Origin: Delphinapterus leucas | Taxonomy: Eukaryota > Chordata > Mammalia > Artiodactyla > Monodontidae | DNA length: 64,000 nucleotides | Direction: 5' to 3' | Assembly (NCBI RefSeq): GCF_002288925.2 | Contig: NW_022098044.1 | Span: forward strand, 10,155,100-10,219,099 | Shown here: positions 12,601 to 21,539 of the stretch, one piece after another | Numbering within the stretch: position 1 is the first letter of the stretch | Layout: every line of letters starts with the position of its first letter | The notes under the pieces: generated by a model | Seen by the model: the letters and a program-made list of their open reading frames with translations, nothing else | Told to the model about the DNA's origin: nothing | The model's database searches: none | Program-made: the position numbers and the translations under genes

Positions 12601-15600
12601 CTGGGTCATTTCACTGCTTTTGTACATTTCACAGGTGAAGCAGGAGCCAGATGTTCTCATGGAAAGAATGTGGTTCTTGAGGCAGAGAGCTTGTGGTCTA
12701 AGGCTTTGCCCCGAAACTTCCAGCTGCACGGCCCTGACAATATGAGTTCTCTTCTCAGAGCCTCGGGTCTCTCATTTGTACGAGATGAAACAATAGCACC
12801 TCCATACCCCAGGCCAGCACCCAGCACACATTGGGTGCTACTTCCCAGGTGGTTTTCTTCCCTCTTCCAGTTAACACCTCTCTCAGAGGATGGGCAAGGG
12901 GAGGCTAAGAGGGAGGCAGCAAGTCAGTTCACTTGGCCCCTCTTTAGAATTAAAGATACGGGGCTTCCCTGGTGGCGCAGTGGTTGGGAATCCACCTGCC
13001 AATGCAGGGGACACGGGTTCGAGCCCTGGTCCGGGAAGATCCCACATGCCGCAGAGCAACTAAGCCCATGAGCCACAACTGCTAAGCCCACGTGCCACAA
13101 CTACTGAAGCCCTTACCCCTAGAGCCCATGCTCTGCAACAAGAGAAGCCACCACAATGAGAAACCCGCGCACCACAACGAAAGAGTAGTGCCCGCTCACT
13201 ACAACTAGAGAAAGCCTGCGCACAGCAATGAAGACCCGACACAGCCAAAAATAAATAAATAAAATTTAAAAAAGAATTGAAGATAAAATGAGAGGTTTCT
13301 GTCTACTGTCTATTATCTCCACTGAAACCCCCTCACCACAGGCCCCCCACCTCTCTGAACTCCACTAAGCTGTCAGGATGGGCTTCTCAGATGGACCCAT
13401 GAGTGCAGACCAAACAAGTCCCATGGAGAACAGGTCAGGTCGCAGGCTTGCAAGGCAGAACTGTGTGACGTGGACAAGATACTTCTCTTCTCTGAACCTC
13501 AGCTACCTTAACTGTAAAATGGGGATAATTCCATCTACCATGTAAGTGGAAATAATATACTAAAAGCCTGGTGCCCACAGTAGCCCTATACCTGCTACCT
13601 TACCTTCTACCTTCTTCTAGGTGCTGGATGGTGGAACACAAACATAAGGACGCCAGCTGTGCCACCTAAGGGCTGGTTCCTGCCCCATAGTGGAGACGGT
13701 CACACAGGAGTGGTGGGTGGCTGAAGAGTGACCAGGGTGACCGCACAGGGCTCTACTTTCCATCCTGGACTCGGGGGAGCACTGCCAGGACAGGGAGGTC
13801 AGAATGCGAGGAAGAGGAGAGGCAGGGGTAGGGGTGGGGGTGCTGGCTAGGAAAAAGCAGCAGCAGGAGCTCCTGAGGTCAGGCCAGCCCAGATCATGAG
13901 AGTCTCACATACTCTCACTCCTCTTCCCCCTCGACCCACAAGGAGGACCACATCAGAGGCCTCCGGTCCTGAGCACCCAGGGATGGGGGAGTGGGGCCAC
14001 AGGCCCTAAGAAAGGGGACAAAGGAAGGCGTGACGGACATGACCTGAGTCCAGCTTTTTCTCCAGGCCCCGTGCCATCCTCTCTGTCTCCCCTGTCTAGG
14101 AGAGGAACGTGCAGGTGTATCCAGCTGTGCCCCAAAAGTTGTGCAAGCTCAGAGCTTTGCTGGGCTGGCACACAGGCATTTCAACACCCAGCTACATGTG
14201 GGTTATGAAGAGGGCAGAGTGGAGGCAACCAGGGACACGGAGGAGGCAGAGGTGCGGTCCAGCCCCAGGCAGAGGAGGTTCTCGGGGCAGAGGAGGACTT
14301 TGAAAGAGCTGGACCAGGAGCACCTGAAAAGTGGACTAACTTAAGCAGGACCCCTGACGATGGCCTCCAGTCAGCCCTCGGGCGACTTGCTTGGTCTCCT
14401 ACCCCAGGTTAGGGGGTGGGGTCTGCACCACTTCATTCCCTGGCCAGAAGGTCTTAGCACCTAGCAGAGGGCCTGTGTACAGCCAGCACTCACCAGTATC
14501 TACCCAACTGATGCAAATAACCTCACCCAGCAAGGCGGGCAGGGAATTTCCACCACAAAGAGGAGTGGCCACTACCTTTTACTGGGGACGTAGCACCTGG
14601 GCCAAACACTTTACACACATTATTTCACGTAATCCTCTCAGGACCCTGAGAGATGGATCCTGCTATTACTCCCAATGTGAAAATGGGCTTGGAGGAGGTG
14701 GGCACTTGCCCCAGGTTGTGCGGTGAGCCGTCTGTTAGCACCACAGTTACAGCTCTGCGCTGAAGGGCCATGAAGATGCCAGCCCACGGGACAGAGCTGA
14801 AGACAAATGCTCATGTCAAGCTGAGGCCACATCAAGGAGGGAGGCCGGTAACCAGCCAGGAAAAGACTTCTAAAGTGGCTTGCATGGGGCTGCTCAGGGC
14901 AGCCATGACCCTGGGCGCCCGCTCCAGGTCAGAGGACAAGCACCTGATTCAGGCCAATGCGCTGTTCTCTCTGCTCAATGGGGTTTTGTTGACTGCGGTT
15001 TGCAGGCCCAGGGATTTATATCCAGTCTAGTTTGGAAACACTGTGTACAGAGTCTTCCAGCCAGGCACTTCTGGGGCAGGGGGTAATTAGTAACTCCTTT
15101 TAATTGCCCAAATAAGGGGACCCGACATGACTATCATGAGCACAGCAGCAGGCTGTCTGGTTTCCGCCCGCACGGCCAGGCTGGAAGGCACGGCACGCCC
15201 AGGCCCACTGCTTCCACTCCGCGTCTCTCCTGCTCCTGACCACTGCAAGGCCTCTGTCCTGACTGCACAGTCTCCGATGCAACAGAACCAAAATTCCACA
15301 CGCTTCTTTGAAGCGTCCCTTTCACAGAGATAAGAAACCTCCTCTTAAGGCCACTGCTTGCCTAGCTGACCCTGGAGCCCCCAGTCCTCCTCCCACTCCT
15401 GTCCACTGGGTGAGACCACAAGTGGGGGACCCCCTCCTCATGGCCCCAGGAATCTGCTGCTGATCAACGGTAATGAGGGTTCCATACGAAGGACCTCAGA
15501 TGCAAACTGGATGCTCTACTTCCAAGGATTTTGTTTTAAACCACAGACACAGGCCATTCTCCCTAGGTATCTGGGCCCCTGGAGAGCCTGGGTGGGAATT

Positions 15601-18391
15601 CAGTACAGGAGGGCAGGTGGCAGGAAGCGGGGTGTGTTCTCCATTCCATGCCTCTCTCCCTGTTCTGTGAGGGAGAGGCCTGGGGCTTCAAGCCCAGCAT
15701 CCCCTGGTCACCATGGGCTTGCCCAGTATGGGCACACTGCCAGGAACATCTGATGAGCCCCCAGGGATGAGGCAGGAAGCCGCCTCGGCCATGCTCAGAG
15801 GGCGTGCCTGCTCAGTCACCGGGGATCCCCCTCTGGGGCTCCCAGCCGGCTGGGAGGCCCTGCATGTAGACGGGAGGGGGGCAGCGGGGATCAAGGTCCT
15901 GGAGGGAGGCCAGGGAGGCGAGCACTCTGGGTGCTGCGCAGTGCAGCTCCGCAAAGTGTGGATACATGCTCACGAGTTCAGGGGCTGGGGTGCTGCTAAA
16001 CGATGCCAGGGCTTTGGTGGAACTAGAAAAAGAAGTCCCCTCTGGGTAGTCCCAGCCTCAAGAAGAGAGCGGAAGGCCTTTTTCTCTAGGCTCCACAGCT
16101 TGGAAAGCAGAGTATAAACTGCATTTCAGGCCCTCCACCCCTCAACTGGGCACCTCTGTGCCATAAACAAAATGTGTGCATCTGTGGGTTCTCACAGGTG
16201 AGCCTGAGTGTCTTAGTCTTTTGGGGGGCTAGGATTTTAACATATGAATTTTGGGGGTACACAGACATCCAGACCATAGCACCACCTGACCTGTGCAAGG
16301 GGTGCTAGTGTGTGACAGTAGCCTGTACTACGGCCAGGCCATGGTGCTGAATACGTGGAAGTGGGCCAGGTTTCAGGGCAGTGGGTAGTAATGACCAAGT
16401 GTTCTAGCTGCTCTCAGGAAGCAGGTCCTCTCAGTTCCTCCGCACAGCTCCCCCTTCTGTCTTTCATTCACACTATGAGTGGTCCCCAGCCAGCTTCAGA
16501 GTTGGACACAATACCTGCTACAGTTGACATGGCCCCGTGAACCAGTCCAGCTTTCCCAGGGCCAGAAGTAGAGTCCATCAGAGCCTTTGTTCCCCCCTTA
16601 CTTCGCCTTCTTGCAGAGCTGAGAGGGTCTAAGGGCAAAGGGAGTGGTGGCCACAACAGAAAGAGTAGCGAGGCAGCAGGCCTGGGTCCGGATACACCTG
16701 TTATCTTCACTTACCCAGCTGGAGCACCCAAGGGGCTGTGGTCAAACTAACAAACCCCAGCTCTGGGCAGGATATGCCAGAATGAAGCCTGTGCTTAACA
16801 CATAGCAATGATGATAGTTAACACTTATTAAGCGGGTTCTACGTATCAAGCCCAGCCCTAAGCACTTTTCAAACAGAAAATGATTTAACCTTCACAACTT
16901 TGAGGTGGGTGCCATCATTATCCCTATTTTACAGATGAGGAAATCAAGGCCCAGAGAGGTTAAGTAGCTTGCTCAAGGTCACAGGGTTACCTAGTGGCTG
17001 AGGCAGGATTTGAACCCAGGCCATCTTCTCAGTATTATCCTGCAATATTTCAGGTAGGGTTTTCCCTAGTGGCCCTGACTTAATTTAAGTACGGATTCTG
17101 CTACTCCTTCCTTTTGTAAATGAAATGCTTTTAGAAGTGGGATGCTGTAAAGAGAAGGAAGGCTGGTACACTTTTAGTCTGTAAACACTAATTTATACAT
17201 CCTTTATTCTAATTCATTCAGTGTGACAACCAACAAGTTAAAGGGCTTGGAGAAACATTATTGGGCATCTATATATGTTGCCTAGTAATACACCCGGTTT
17301 CATGAAATCTCTAAGATAGCCTTGCAAAATACCTATGACAGTGCCCATTTTACAGATGAGGAAACTGGGGCACAGGGAAAAGGGGCTCACTTGCCCAGTA
17401 GCAGAAATGGGACTGGAATCCAGGTCCCTCTGATTTCAAAGACTTGGAAAAGCAACGAGATGAAAGTGGCGGGGGGGGGGGGTTGGTAAGGAGAGGGGAG
17501 AGTGGAGGGCTGGAAGGGAGGGGGCCAGAGAAGCAGACGTGAGCACCAGGCGAGGGACGTGGCCAATGAGGATGGTACTCCAGGGTGACTCTGAGAAGCA
17601 GTCCTTCCCAGGGCCTGGAAGTCTAGGAGCCCAGAGCTGCCCCCATCCCTAGTATGGTCGCTCCCAGGCCCTGGGGGGATCCCACGATCCCACCAAGCCT
17701 GCGCGGTGGGGGCGGGCTGCGCTGGCCCACCAGGATGAAGAGGCGGAGGCAGAATGGGGCACCCGCCCCGCCGCGGTTCCCGAGTCCTGCTGCGACTTGC
17801 TGTAATACCAGACCCCAGTGTTTATGGGACGGCAACCAAGGCCCCCTCCACCCCGCGCCGCCCTCGGGGGCGGGGGTGGGGGCACCGCGGCTGGCTCTGG
17901 TCAGCATCAAAGACAAGCAGATGGGCAGGCGGACCAGCGGGCAGCCAGCACCGGGGGTGGGGAACGAGGGGGGGCGCCACCGCCGAAAGGGCGCCCTACC
18001 AAGGGGCGAGCCCGGGCGACAGAGCGGGCGAGAGATCCCCTCCCTGTCCATTAAAAAGAATGGAAGAAAGGGGCCCGCGGCCCCACAGCTCCCCTCTCCT
18101 TTCCCTCCTTCCCAGGACCGTTCAGAAAGGAGGAGGGGTCCTAATGGACCCCAAGCCTCCGACAGACCCCCTCCCTCCCTCCCTCCTTTGTCACCACAAC
18201 CTCTGCGCGAGGCACCTCTCCGGCCGCCTCCCCTCCCCCAAACCCCAGCCCGCGTCCCCCGCGGGGTCGCCCCAGCACTCACCCAGAGGCAGGCTGATCC
18301 GAGGGGCGAGCGCCCGAATCGGAGACGGCGGTAGCAGTAGCAGTAGCATCAGCAGCAGCAGAGGCGGCGGCGGCCGGCTCCCCCGGCCCAT
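487..18391 (-). CDS. SEMA4B: Semaphorin-4B, 5' part of gene (coding exons 1-7, partial)
   Basis: Class 4 semaphorin: a type I membrane protein that signals through plexins in cell guidance, synapse assembly and immune or epithelial contacts. Spliced coding parts on the minus strand are 18283-18391, 3881-4044, 3656-3718, 1967-2065, 1181-1292, 786-899 and 487-638: 813 nt, exactly 271 codons. Residues 1-29 form a signal peptide. Residues from about 37 on are the N-terminal half of the sema beta-propeller, with cysteines C104, C115, C133, C142, C169 and C270 and sequons N53, N78, N126 and N149. The identity rests on near-identity to human SEMA4B as I remember it, for example in the stretch GRCPFDPNFKSTALVV. 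The human protein is roughly 830 residues, so the remaining sema, PSI, Ig-like, transmembrane and cytoplasmic parts lie left of the window. No frameshift or stop breaks the frame; the gene looks intact. Confidence 0.96.
786..899 (-). CDS. SEMA4B: SEMA4B coding exon 6
   Basis: Encodes residues 183-220 plus the first base of codon 221: DGELYTGTVSSFQGNDPAIS, then RSQSLRPTKTESSLNWLQ. It matches human SEMA4B at essentially every residue I recall. The acceptor is ttggcag|at and the donor is CAAG|GTGAAG. Both ends split an Asp codon after its first base. Confidence 0.96.
1181..1292 (-). CDS. SEMA4B: SEMA4B coding exon 5
   Basis: Encodes residues 146-182 plus the first base of codon 183. It starts NMENFTLAQD and contains LEDGKGRCPFDPNFKSTALV. 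The sequon is N149-F-T and the cysteine is C169. GRCPFDP is typical of class 4 semaphorins. The acceptor is ctgcag|aac; the donor is GTGG|GTGAGT. The AQDVVGNII segment looks more divergent from the human sequence I remember than the flanking residues. Confidence 0.96.
1460..1600 (-). mobile_element. MIR-like remnant, intron 4
   Basis: gattcaaactcaggtatgtc, then tgactctaaag, a diverged reversed MIR head. Confidence 0.5.
1967..2065 (-). CDS. SEMA4B: SEMA4B coding exon 4
   Basis: A 99-nt phase 0 exon encoding residues 113-145. It starts RDCQNYIKILLPLNSS and ends TCGTAAFSPVCTYV. It carries C115, C133 and C142 and the sequon N126-S-S. The C-x-N-Y-I-K motif followed by T-C-G-T-A-A-F-x-P-x-C is a hallmark of the semaphorin fold. 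The acceptor is ctccag|cgg and the donor is GTT|GTGAGT. Confidence 0.96.
2099..2116 (+). promoter_or_regulatory. CTCF-like motif in SEMA4B intron 4
   Basis: Reads agccaccagggggcaccg, a close match to the CTCF core CCACCAGGGGGC in forward orientation on the plus strand. It lies 34 bp outside coding exon 4 in the intron between exons 3 and 4. Binding is inferred. Confidence 0.55.
2660..3062 (+). mobile_element. L2 3' end, intron 3
   Basis: ccagagtgaccttttgcaaa and accatgtcactgccctgctc, ending in aagtgcttaatacatttctg and gctgaataaa. Confidence 0.8.
3325..3560 (-). mobile_element. MIR, intron 3
   Basis: cacttattatgtgccaggtg, tatccccattttaccaaggc and ccaaacccagatctggccat. Confidence 0.85.
3656..3718 (-). 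CDS. SEMA4B: SEMA4B coding exon 3
   Basis: A 63-nt in-phase exon encoding residues 92-112, LLWSADAERKQQCSFKGKDP then Q. C104 in QQCSFKGKDPQ is the conserved first sema-domain cysteine. The acceptor is attccccag|ctg and the donor is CAG|GTGAGC. Only 162 bp of intron separates it from exon 2. Confidence 0.94.
3881..4044 (-). CDS. SEMA4B: SEMA4B coding exon 2
   Basis: Encodes residues 37-91, the first strands of the sema domain, including HISNYTALLLSRDGRTLYVG and GAREALFALNSS. Sequons are N53-Y-T and N78-S-S. The acceptor is ctccag|gc and the donor is GAG|GTGAGA. Entry phase is 1 (codon 37, Gly, is split after its first base) and exit phase is 0. The preceding intron 1 is 14.2 kb. Confidence 0.95.
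4190..5560 (+). mobile_element. Old L1M-like 3' end, intron 1
   Basis: Fragments such as gaaacaacctaaatgtccaa and, further on, tggtatccctggtggaatta, with L1 3' UTR order, interrupted by the SINE at 4831. Subfamily not assigned. Confidence 0.6.
4831..4970 (-). mobile_element. CHR-type SINE, intron 1
   Basis: tRNA-derived head at the right end (ccaccagggaagtcc in plus), A-rich tail at the left. Target duplication cttaagtat at 4822-4830 and 4971-4979. It interrupts an old L1. Confidence 0.9.
5560..6770. other. Intron 1, no recognised feature
   Basis: Mixed-composition intronic DNA. A weak reversed MIR may lie at 6400-6520. No exon or open frame of note. Confidence 0.6.
6770..6890 (-). mobile_element. 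MIR fragment, intron 1
   Basis: cctgtgaggtaggaactgct and aatgaagaaactgaagctca. Confidence 0.7.
6930..7090 (+). mobile_element. MER5A-like hAT remnant, intron 1
   Basis: gagctcccaggggattctga and cacactttgagaagcaccg at the right end. Confidence 0.75.
7835..8130 (+). mobile_element. MIR, intron 1
   Basis: acctgggttcaaatcctgcc, cttatctgtaaaatgagaat and the tail ttggcacagtatctggcaca. Confidence 0.85.
8712..8771. repeat. Exact 30-bp tandem duplication in intron 1
   Basis: Two identical copies, 8712-8741 and 8742-8771, each starting gggatgaagccgtccc. The perfect identity points to a recent duplication; it is non-coding on the SEMA4B strand. Confidence 0.9.
9012..9488. promoter_or_regulatory. Three AP-1 consensus sites in SEMA4B intron 1
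   Basis: TGACTCA occurs at 9012-9018, 9122-9128 and 9482-9488. The surrounding 8.3-10.5 kb is repeat-free and GC-rich. A 7-mer pair like this is expected only about once per 8 kb on both strands, so this is a local cluster and a plausible intronic enhancer. Confidence 0.45.
10500..10705 (-). mobile_element. MIR, intron 1
   Basis: ggagctgggatttgaacctg preceded by ttgccctcagttacccagtt. Confidence 0.8.
10780..11648 (+). mobile_element. L2, intron 1
   Basis: Long L2 with ctaactcctactcatccttt, cacctcctccaggaggcctt, and the terminal aataaacatttgttgattga followed by atgaatga. Confidence 0.88.
12262..12425 (+). mobile_element. Old DNA-transposon-like fragment, intron 1
   Basis: gttttaaatattggtgacta and ccccgtttgcaaacgtctg recall an old mammalian repeat. 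Tentative. Confidence 0.35.
12650..12840 (+). mobile_element. MIR-like remnant, intron 1
   Basis: Diverged; the order tctcagagcctcgggtctct, gatgaaacaatagcacctcc follows MIR. Confidence 0.5.
12959..13273 (+). mobile_element. Full-length CHR SINE, intron 1
   Basis: tRNA-like A and B boxes, then repeated (a)ctactgaagccc-type units and an A-rich tail. Target duplication gaattaaagata at 12947-12958 and gaattgaagata at 13274-13285 (one mismatch). Confidence 0.95.
13440..13590 (+). mobile_element. MIR, intron 1
   Basis: cctcagctaccttaactgta then aaatggggataat. Confidence 0.75.
13600..16200. other. Intron 1, mostly unique
   Basis: Apart from the MIR at 14570 I see only unassigned sequence. Open frames up to 134 codons have no recognisable domain and are treated as chance. 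Confidence 0.5.
14570..14740 (-). mobile_element. MIR, intron 1
   Basis: ctttacacacattatttcac and gtgggcacttgccccaggtt. Confidence 0.7.
16205..16285 (-). mobile_element. MST-like LTR fragment, intron 1
   Basis: taacatatgaattttggggg then tacacagacatccagacca, the reversed start of MST/MLT LTRs. Confidence 0.5.
16795..17040 (-). mobile_element. MIR, intron 1, well preserved
   Basis: Near full length: attttacagatgaggaaatc, cagagaggttaagtagcttg and ggatttgaacccaggccatc. Confidence 0.92.
17250..17440 (-). mobile_element. MIR, intron 1
   Basis: attttacagatgaggaaact and ggactggaatccaggtccct. Confidence 0.82.
17471..17482 (+). repeat. G12 homopolymer
   Basis: Twelve consecutive G in intron 1 just inside the 3' side (in gene orientation) of the exon 1 CpG island. 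Length may be affected by sequencing error. Confidence 0.8.
18283..18391 (-). CDS. SEMA4B: SEMA4B coding exon 1 (signal peptide)
   Basis: Encodes residues 1-36 plus the first base of codon 37. The ATG at 18389-18391 is preceded in frame by TGA at 18446-18448, with no intervening in-frame ATG, so it is the first possible start in this exon. Context gccgcgATGg is acceptable. The peptide has a basic start (MGRGSR), four prolines, a hydrophobic run LLLLMLLLLL (residues 11-20) and a likely signal-peptidase site after ALA (27-29). The mature protein would begin PRISLPLG, the conserved semaphorin-4B N terminus. The exon ends with donor G|GTGAGT. The exon 1 end I remember for human has a longer N terminus before the leucine run. 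Confidence 0.95.
18332..18361 (-). repeat. SEMA4B: CTG-rich run coding the signal-peptide leucines
   Basis: Interrupted CTG/CTA/ATG codons encode residues 11-20 (nine Leu and one Met). On the plus strand it appears as CAG and TAG triplets that continue into CGG triplets. Slippage-prone and likely to vary in length. Confidence 0.8.
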
Positions 18392-19434
18392 CGCGGCGCG
18401 CGGGACTCGGACAGCGAGGAGCGACTGCGTCCTCCGGGCTCCGGCTCAGGTGGCTCTATAGGACTCGCGGGCGGCGGCCCCACCGCGAAGTCCGGCCCGG
18501 GAGTCGGTCGCCGGGCCCCCGCCTCCGGACCTGGGGGCTGGAACCGGGTGGGAAATGGGGTCACGTGGGCTGCTGCGAACCCTGGCCCCTCCGCCCCCAG
18601 CGGCACCGCGGTCTTCCACTAGCTCCGTTCTGTCGAAGCTCGCCCGCGAGTGCGGGAGGGAGGGGCTGAAGGAGGAAGTTGGGCGGTTAGTCCAGCCTCT
18701 CCCTGCTCAGCTCGTGCCCGACCCACCCCTTCCCCCTTCCTCCTTCCTGGGCGCTGGAGGCTCAAGGGGCGCCAGCTGGGTGCACCTAGCTTGGTGCGCG
18801 TCCGGAGGGGGCCAAGCCCGGGGATCAGTACCAGCCGAGTCCGCGGGAGCGCGGGGGCACGGAGGAAATCAGACCCCTAGTTCCCCGCCCCCACCTCTCA
18901 GACCCTCCCACAGCCGCCCCGGCCCCTTCCGGCTCCTCTAGGACCCTCAGCGCGTTCGTTTGGGAAAACGTTTGGGTCTCTACACTGCGCTCCCGTGTCT
19001 TCTCCCTTTATCCCTGCCGCGCCCCCCCGTCCCCCCGCAATGCTCCTGGCACCCACTGTCCGTAACCAAGTGAACTCCGCCGAGCTGGTAGACTCCGGGG
19101 CTAGTTGCTTCTGCACCTAATTTCTGCACGGGTCATTCCACCTTAGGTCTTGAGTGTTCACTAGAGGCTTAACACTTAATCTAGGTACCCTGCGGGGTCA
19201 TCCACGCTTGGAATTCTGTCCGCACGAAGCCAAACCTCGGATGGGGGGATCCGGGCAAGATTAGCTTAAGTGGGATAATAGGACTTAATGTACTGCCAAG
19301 GAGGTGGACCTTCTCCACAACCTGCACGTAGCCTGGCAGGGGAAAGTACTCCCTAAGGCTGGAATTCCAGAGGCACCCACCCTCAATCCTCCTGCAGTGT
19401 GAATACCCAGGGGTGGAGTTCAGTTGTGCTGAGA

Positions 19435-19570
19435 CCAGGGGTTTCAAACTGCAGACTGGATCCCCTAGTGGATCCTGAAGTCAATTTAGTGGATCCCTAT
19501 CAGCATTAAAAAAGAAATAGAATGGAAGATACCAAAGTGCAATGACCATAGAAATTATCGATAAGTAAGC
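19435..19570 (+). mobile_element. Old DNA-transposon-like fragment
   Basis: ctagtggatcctgaagtcaa then tttagtggatccctatcagc, resembling a common hAT-type remnant. Subfamily uncertain. Confidence 0.45.
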
Positions 19571-20079
19571 TTTAGGAAACTTGTTTCAACTTTTCCTAAG
19601 TGTGCACAGGATCACAGTAAAGTGTAATTCTTCCTGTAGTTCAAGTCAAAAGGACTTTGAAAACCTCTGCCAGTCATTTCCATGGCAGTGGGGAGAGTTC
19701 CTCCAGGAATTAGCCGCAATGGCTCTTCACCCCCAGCCAAAATTAGCCTTCTCAGAGCTGGCACCTTTTGCTCTCACCCTATTCCCAGGGCATCCCACAG
19801 GGTGGGTGGGCACAGTGCTCACGTGGTCCCAGGTCTCCTCATGCACAGCAAGCTTCCATGATTTCTGTACCTCCACCATCCCAATACCCTTCTATGGCTA
19901 TGGTCCAGGCCAGCAGTACCCCTTTTACAGGGGCTCCCAGCCCTGGACACAGAATTCCACATGGGACGTGGGCAGCACCAGCTACTTGTAAAGTTCCAGC
20001 ATCGCCCAGGCCTGGGACACTTTGCTGCTATTAATGGTGTCAATCCATCTTTAGCCAGTGATGTCCATGTTTCTGTCTG

Positions 20080-20985
20080 TAGCTAGGACCTCTGTCCTAA
20101 ACTCCAACTGGCCTCAACATTTCTACCAGGCTCTCTTTTCTGACAGGTATCTTAAATTCAACATGGTCTCAAACCAAGCTCCTGATCTCTCCCTTCTCCC
20201 TCCCCAAAACATGCTCCATCTGTGTGAGCCTTTCCCATCTCATTTAATGGCAAGTCCATCTTTAAATTGCTCAGGTTAAAAACCTTAATTCCTTTCTTCT
20301 CACTTGCTCCTCACATCCAGTCCACTAGCAAATCTACAGTCTGATCACTTACCGCCTCCTGGGGGCCCAGTTACTGCCCTCTCCTGGGTGCTGCAAGGGC
20401 AGCCTAACTGGTCTCCTTTCTTCCACCCTTGCGCCCCTTACAATCTTTTCTCAACTCTGCAGCCAGAGGGAGTTTTTCAAAACCAAAGTCAAGTCATGGC
20501 ACTCCTCTGCTCAAAACCCTCCAGTGCTTCCTTACAGTGGTCTGCAAGGCCCTAGGCTACCTCACCCCTACCACCATTGCATCATCCACTGCTCTTCCCC
20601 CATTCACTCTACCCCAGGCACACTTGTGAACACTCTTGTATTAGGACCTTTGCCCTGGCTACTCTCTCTGCCTGGAGCACTCTTCCCAGAAACTGACTGA
20701 TTCCCTTGTTTCTGTCAAATCTTTCCTCAAAGATAACCTTGAAGAATCAGATCTTCCCCCAATATTCCCCTTGCCCTGAGATGTTTCTTCAAAGCGCTCA
20801 TCATCTAAAACACTATATGATTTATTTGTTGTGGTTTTTCTTCATTGTCTGAACTCCCTACCCACCTTCTCACCCCCAAGAATGTTGACTGAGAGGGAAC
20901 TAACACATCCCTAGCCTCTAGAACAGTGCCTGGCATATGGTAGGCCCTCAGTAAGTATTGGCTGGACAAATGAATGAATGAATGC
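20080..20985 (+). mobile_element. L2
   Basis: Starts near the ORF2 3' part, includes cagtggtctgcaaggcccta and ctggagcactcttcccagaa, ends cagtaagtattggctggaca. Confidence 0.88.
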
Positions 20986-21042
20986 AGCCTGAGAGTCATG
21001 GAATACTGCTGGTACATGTCAACAACCAACCAGAGCTGCTAC

Positions 21043-21251
21043 TTTTTTTTTTTTTTTTTGCGGTACGAGGGCCTCTCACTGTTGTGGCCTCTCCTGCCAT
21101 GGAGCACAGGCTCCGGACGCGCAGGCCCAGCGGCCATGGCTCACAGGCCCAGCCGCTCCGCGGCATGCGGGATCTTCCCGGACTGGGGCATGAACCCGCG
21201 TCCCCTGCATCGGCAGACAGACTCCCAACCACTGCGCCACCAGGGAAGCCC
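21043..21251 (-). mobile_element. Centre-deleted CHR-2 SINE (cetacean type)
   Basis: T17 tract, then cggtacgagggcctctcac; tRNA head ends at gaagccc. Target duplication cagagctgctac at 21031-21042 against cagagctac at 21252-21260. Confidence 0.93.
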
Positions 21252-21539
21252 CAGAGCTACTTTTTGATATCGACTTTGGTCTAGGATTCCCCCAAACCGG
21301 AAATTATGCAATTAACTTTTTCAACCTAAGCACAAGACTTTGTATTGATCTCCTTTAAATCTATTGGTTCTGGCCCAGATTTCATCCTAGTGAGGTCATT
21401 TTGAATATTGATTCTATTATACATTAGGCTTCCTCTCCCAGTTTTGAGTCATCTATAAATCTGATAAGCATCCTTGACCTTGTATTAAAATCATTGATAA
21501 AAATATTAGGTGAGCAGACCTAGCACCCACTTCTTGGTT

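Larger units (their letters stand above)
17640..19040. promoter_or_regulatory. SEMA4B: CpG island and main SEMA4B promoter
   Basis: GC- and CpG-rich block surrounding coding exon 1, free of recognisable repeats. Multiple GC boxes are visible around 18470-18600 and 18880-18900, and a CACGTG E-box lies at 18562-18567, about 170 bp upstream of the ATG. A weak TATA-like tctata lies at 18455-18460. Transcription would run leftward. The exact start site cannot be read from sequence alone. Confidence 0.8.

Noticed and set aside
12959..13030. tRNA-like A and B boxes as a tRNA gene
   Set aside because: They belong to the SINE head; there is no complete cloverleaf, and the same sequence recurs across the window.
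17654..18461. Open frames of 226 and 235 codons on the plus strand opposite SEMA4B exon 1
   Set aside because: They lie in the CpG island, are rich in Pro, Arg and Gly, have no domain, and overlap the true exon antisense.
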